Assembly (NCBI RefSeq): GCF_036884655.1
Contig: NC_088342.1
Coordinates: 30,516,001 to 30,580,000 of the forward strand
Source of the DNA: Musa acuminata AAA Group
Taxonomy: Eukaryota > Streptophyta > Magnoliopsida > Zingiberales > Musaceae
Reading direction: 5' to 3'
DNA length: 64,000 nt
Shown here: piece after piece, positions 62,481-64,000 of the stretch
Position numbering within the stretch: the stretch's first letter is position 1
Layout: each line of letters starts with the position of its first letter
Position numbers and translations under genes: made by a program
The notes under the pieces: generated by a model
Seen by the model: only the letters and a program-made list of their open reading frames with translations
Told to the model about the DNA's origin: nothing
Databases searched by the model: none

Positions 62481-62565
62481 ACTAGTGTTATCACATTTTA
62501 TAGGTATGTTTTTCACGTGAATTTCATAATCTTCTAATATGTTTTTAATTAACTCCTTCGAGCGA

Positions 62566-63149
62566 CTCTTTTCCCTACATCTCCACACCCGTTTTCCCCA
62601 AACGGTCGCGCGTGTGCTGACTGTCCTCAACGCAGCCCCACTAGGTCCCCCACGTTTGCATGCTAAGTGTTTCTATGAGTGTTTGTCCCACTCTGATACC
62701 ATCTGTCACGGACTTGGCTGGTTTTGCCTAAGTCGTGCGGCACCCTTGCATGTCCGTCCGCAAAGATCAGCCTCCCCAAAGCCTCCCATGGTCCCTTAGG
62801 ACCCACAAAAGAGAAAACGGGTTAGAGAGAACGCCTCACTCGGGATCCACAAGCAAACATTCCAGGAAACACTTCATAGACAATGTAAGTTATAAACAGA
62901 CTTTACAAGCTCTGAATAGTTGCACAACAAAGGGTCAAAATGATCCATTACAGACCGAAAATCTCTTATAAGTGTCCACATGACACAACCTTTATTTACA
63001 AGCCTAAAGCGGCCACCAACCCTACTAAAATGAGACTATTAAGCCTTCGGCTATCCCTCTACATGTTGTACAAAGCATGAATATACCAAAAGACACGGAC
63101 ATTCATAAGCATTACATCAAACATCCTGTTTCAAAGTTTGTCCGTGACA
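62566..63149 (-). mobile_element. truncated LTR retrotransposon: 5' LTR plus PBS and leader
   Basis: An LTR spans 62704-63149 (446 bp) with inverted ends TGTCACGGAC...GTCCGTGACA. Directly left of it the minus strand reads GA then TGGTATCAGAGTGGG, a Met-tRNA-type primer-binding site, followed by about 130 bp of leader. The sequence then stops abruptly at the Copia RNase H. The gag-pol and 3' LTR are missing. PBS and LTR style suggest Ty3/Gypsy, but no coding proves it. Confidence 0.75.
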
Positions 63150-64000
63150 TCATGGTGGTGAATTTAAATTCATAATTTTCAGGAATTTTATGATTCAAAT
63201 GGGTATAATAACAATTTCTCTACTCCAAGAAATCCTCAACAAAATAGAGTTGTTGAGGTAAAAAATAGAAGTTTACAAGAGATGACAAGAACCATACTTA
63301 ATGGATATAGCATACCCAAATATTTTTAGGCCGAAGTTGTTAACACGGTATGCTATGTCATGAATAGGGTTTTCATAAGACCACTATTATCTAAGACTCC
63401 TTATGAATTATGAAATAATAAAAGACCCAACATTTCGTATTTTAAAGTTTTTGATTATAAAATATTTTATTTTAAATAAAAAGAATGCCTTAGGAAAATT
63501 TAATGTAAAATCTGATGAAGACGTTTTTCTTAGATATTCCTCTATTTCTAGAGCTTATCAAGTTTTCAATAAAAGAAATTTGGTTATTTAGGAATCCATC
63601 CATTTTATTTTTAATGAGTCTCCCAAATTTAAGAAAAATAATTTTGATGATAATTTTGAATTTGATACATTAAATTGAATAAGAATTCTCCTCTCCCAAG
63701 AAACTTGAATATATCTACTTCCAAAGAATCCTTATCTAAGGAATGAAAGTATGTAGATACACATTCGAAGGAGCTAATCATTAGAGATACATCAAAAGGT
63801 GTTCAAACTCATTCTTCATTTAAAAATTTTTGTGTAAATGTTTTTTTTTTTAATTCTAAATTGAACCTAAATGTATTGACGTGACTCTCAAAGATGACTC
63901 ATGGATTTTTACAATGCATAAAGAATTAAATTAATTTGAGAGAAATAATGTTTGGATGTTTGTTCATAGACCTAGTGATCATCTTATAATTGACACTAAA
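63150..64000 (+). pseudogene. Copia integrase fragment, decayed, runs off the window
   Basis: Plus-strand translation with stops and substitutions gives HGGEF-like sequence at 63152. It continues as STPRNPQQNRVVEVKNRSLQ, EMTRTILNGYSIPKYF followed by a stop, AEVVNTVCYVMNRV, SKTPYELWNN-like sequence, NISYFKVFDYK, LGKFNVKSDEDVFLRYSS and RAYQVFNKRNLVI with a stop. This is the end of a Copia integrase core and the region joining it to RT. Its orientation is opposite to the RNase H remnant at 60.5-62.6 kb, so it comes from a different insertion. Confidence 0.85.

Larger units (their letters stand above)
60540..62565 (-). pseudogene. Copia RNase H remnant split by a solo LTR
   Basis: On the minus strand, 62565-62476 encodes ELIKNILEDYEIHVKNIPIK and CDNTSVI. 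After the solo LTR, 60718-60540 continues CLTKNLIQHSRTKHIDI, HHFIRDYVNN and DTKHQLADIFMKPLNEE, then FDFIRRELGMLN. These are consecutive parts of the Copia RNase H domain, so the LTR interrupted one reading frame. The upstream pol is missing, cut off at about 62565. Confidence 0.88.

Overview
This is nuclear DNA from a flowering plant. It is AT-rich, with GC-rich islands at gene starts, split genes with canonical GT-AG introns, and several generations of LTR retrotransposons. The gene families, the GC-rich first exons and the Copia-heavy repeat landscape suggest a monocot. A Zingiberales/Musaceae genome would fit, but the species is an inference.

Layout. Positions 1-6750 are AT-rich and gene-poor, with a striking purine-strand tract at 3565-4080. 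Positions 7589-14309 (+) hold an eight-exon CDK-like serine/threonine kinase of the plant At1g54610/IBS1 type, with an N-terminal acylation motif. Its last intron contains a degenerate tandem repeat, and a large TA/TATG satellite follows the gene. Positions 15935-16687 (-) encode an 81-residue twin-CX9C mitochondrial protein (CMC2 type); its 5' UTR exon lies near 17.8-17.95 kb. A compact interval near 18.0 kb may be a bidirectional promoter. From 18.4 to 27 kb I recognise no convincing gene.

Positions 28451-45921 (+) hold a class-D floral MADS-box gene (AGL11/SEEDSTICK). Seven coding exons give 235 residues spread over 17.5 kb. Intron 2 (about 10.5 kb) contains a recent 317-bp tandem duplication with GA microsatellites, a decayed Copia remnant and a nearly full-length Copia element (40357-45088) with both LTRs, PBS and PPT. 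Positions 46941-47531 (+) encode a small group-3 LEA protein with ABRE-like motifs upstream. Positions 48762-50096 (+) encode a protein resembling only the N-terminal extension of RH33-type DEAD-box helicases. Positions 53663-56295 (-) encode QCR9 of respiratory complex III in three tiny exons.

From 57.6 kb to the end the DNA is a nested retrotransposon graveyard. An outer Copia remnant has its LTR interrupted by a related reversed LTR. Its RNase H region is split by a 1757-bp solo LTR with a perfect 5-bp target duplication (ATTAC). Next come an LTR plus primer-binding site from a different element, then an opposite-strand Copia integrase fragment running off the window.

The genes do not form a pathway. 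Two encode small mitochondrial proteins linked to the respiratory chain (CMC2, QCR9); the others act in signalling, ovule identity and desiccation tolerance. I found no clear new multi-gene system. The most interesting material is structural: the intronic duplications and element load of AGL11, the palindrome arrays inside the solo-LTR family, and the orphan helicase N-terminus.
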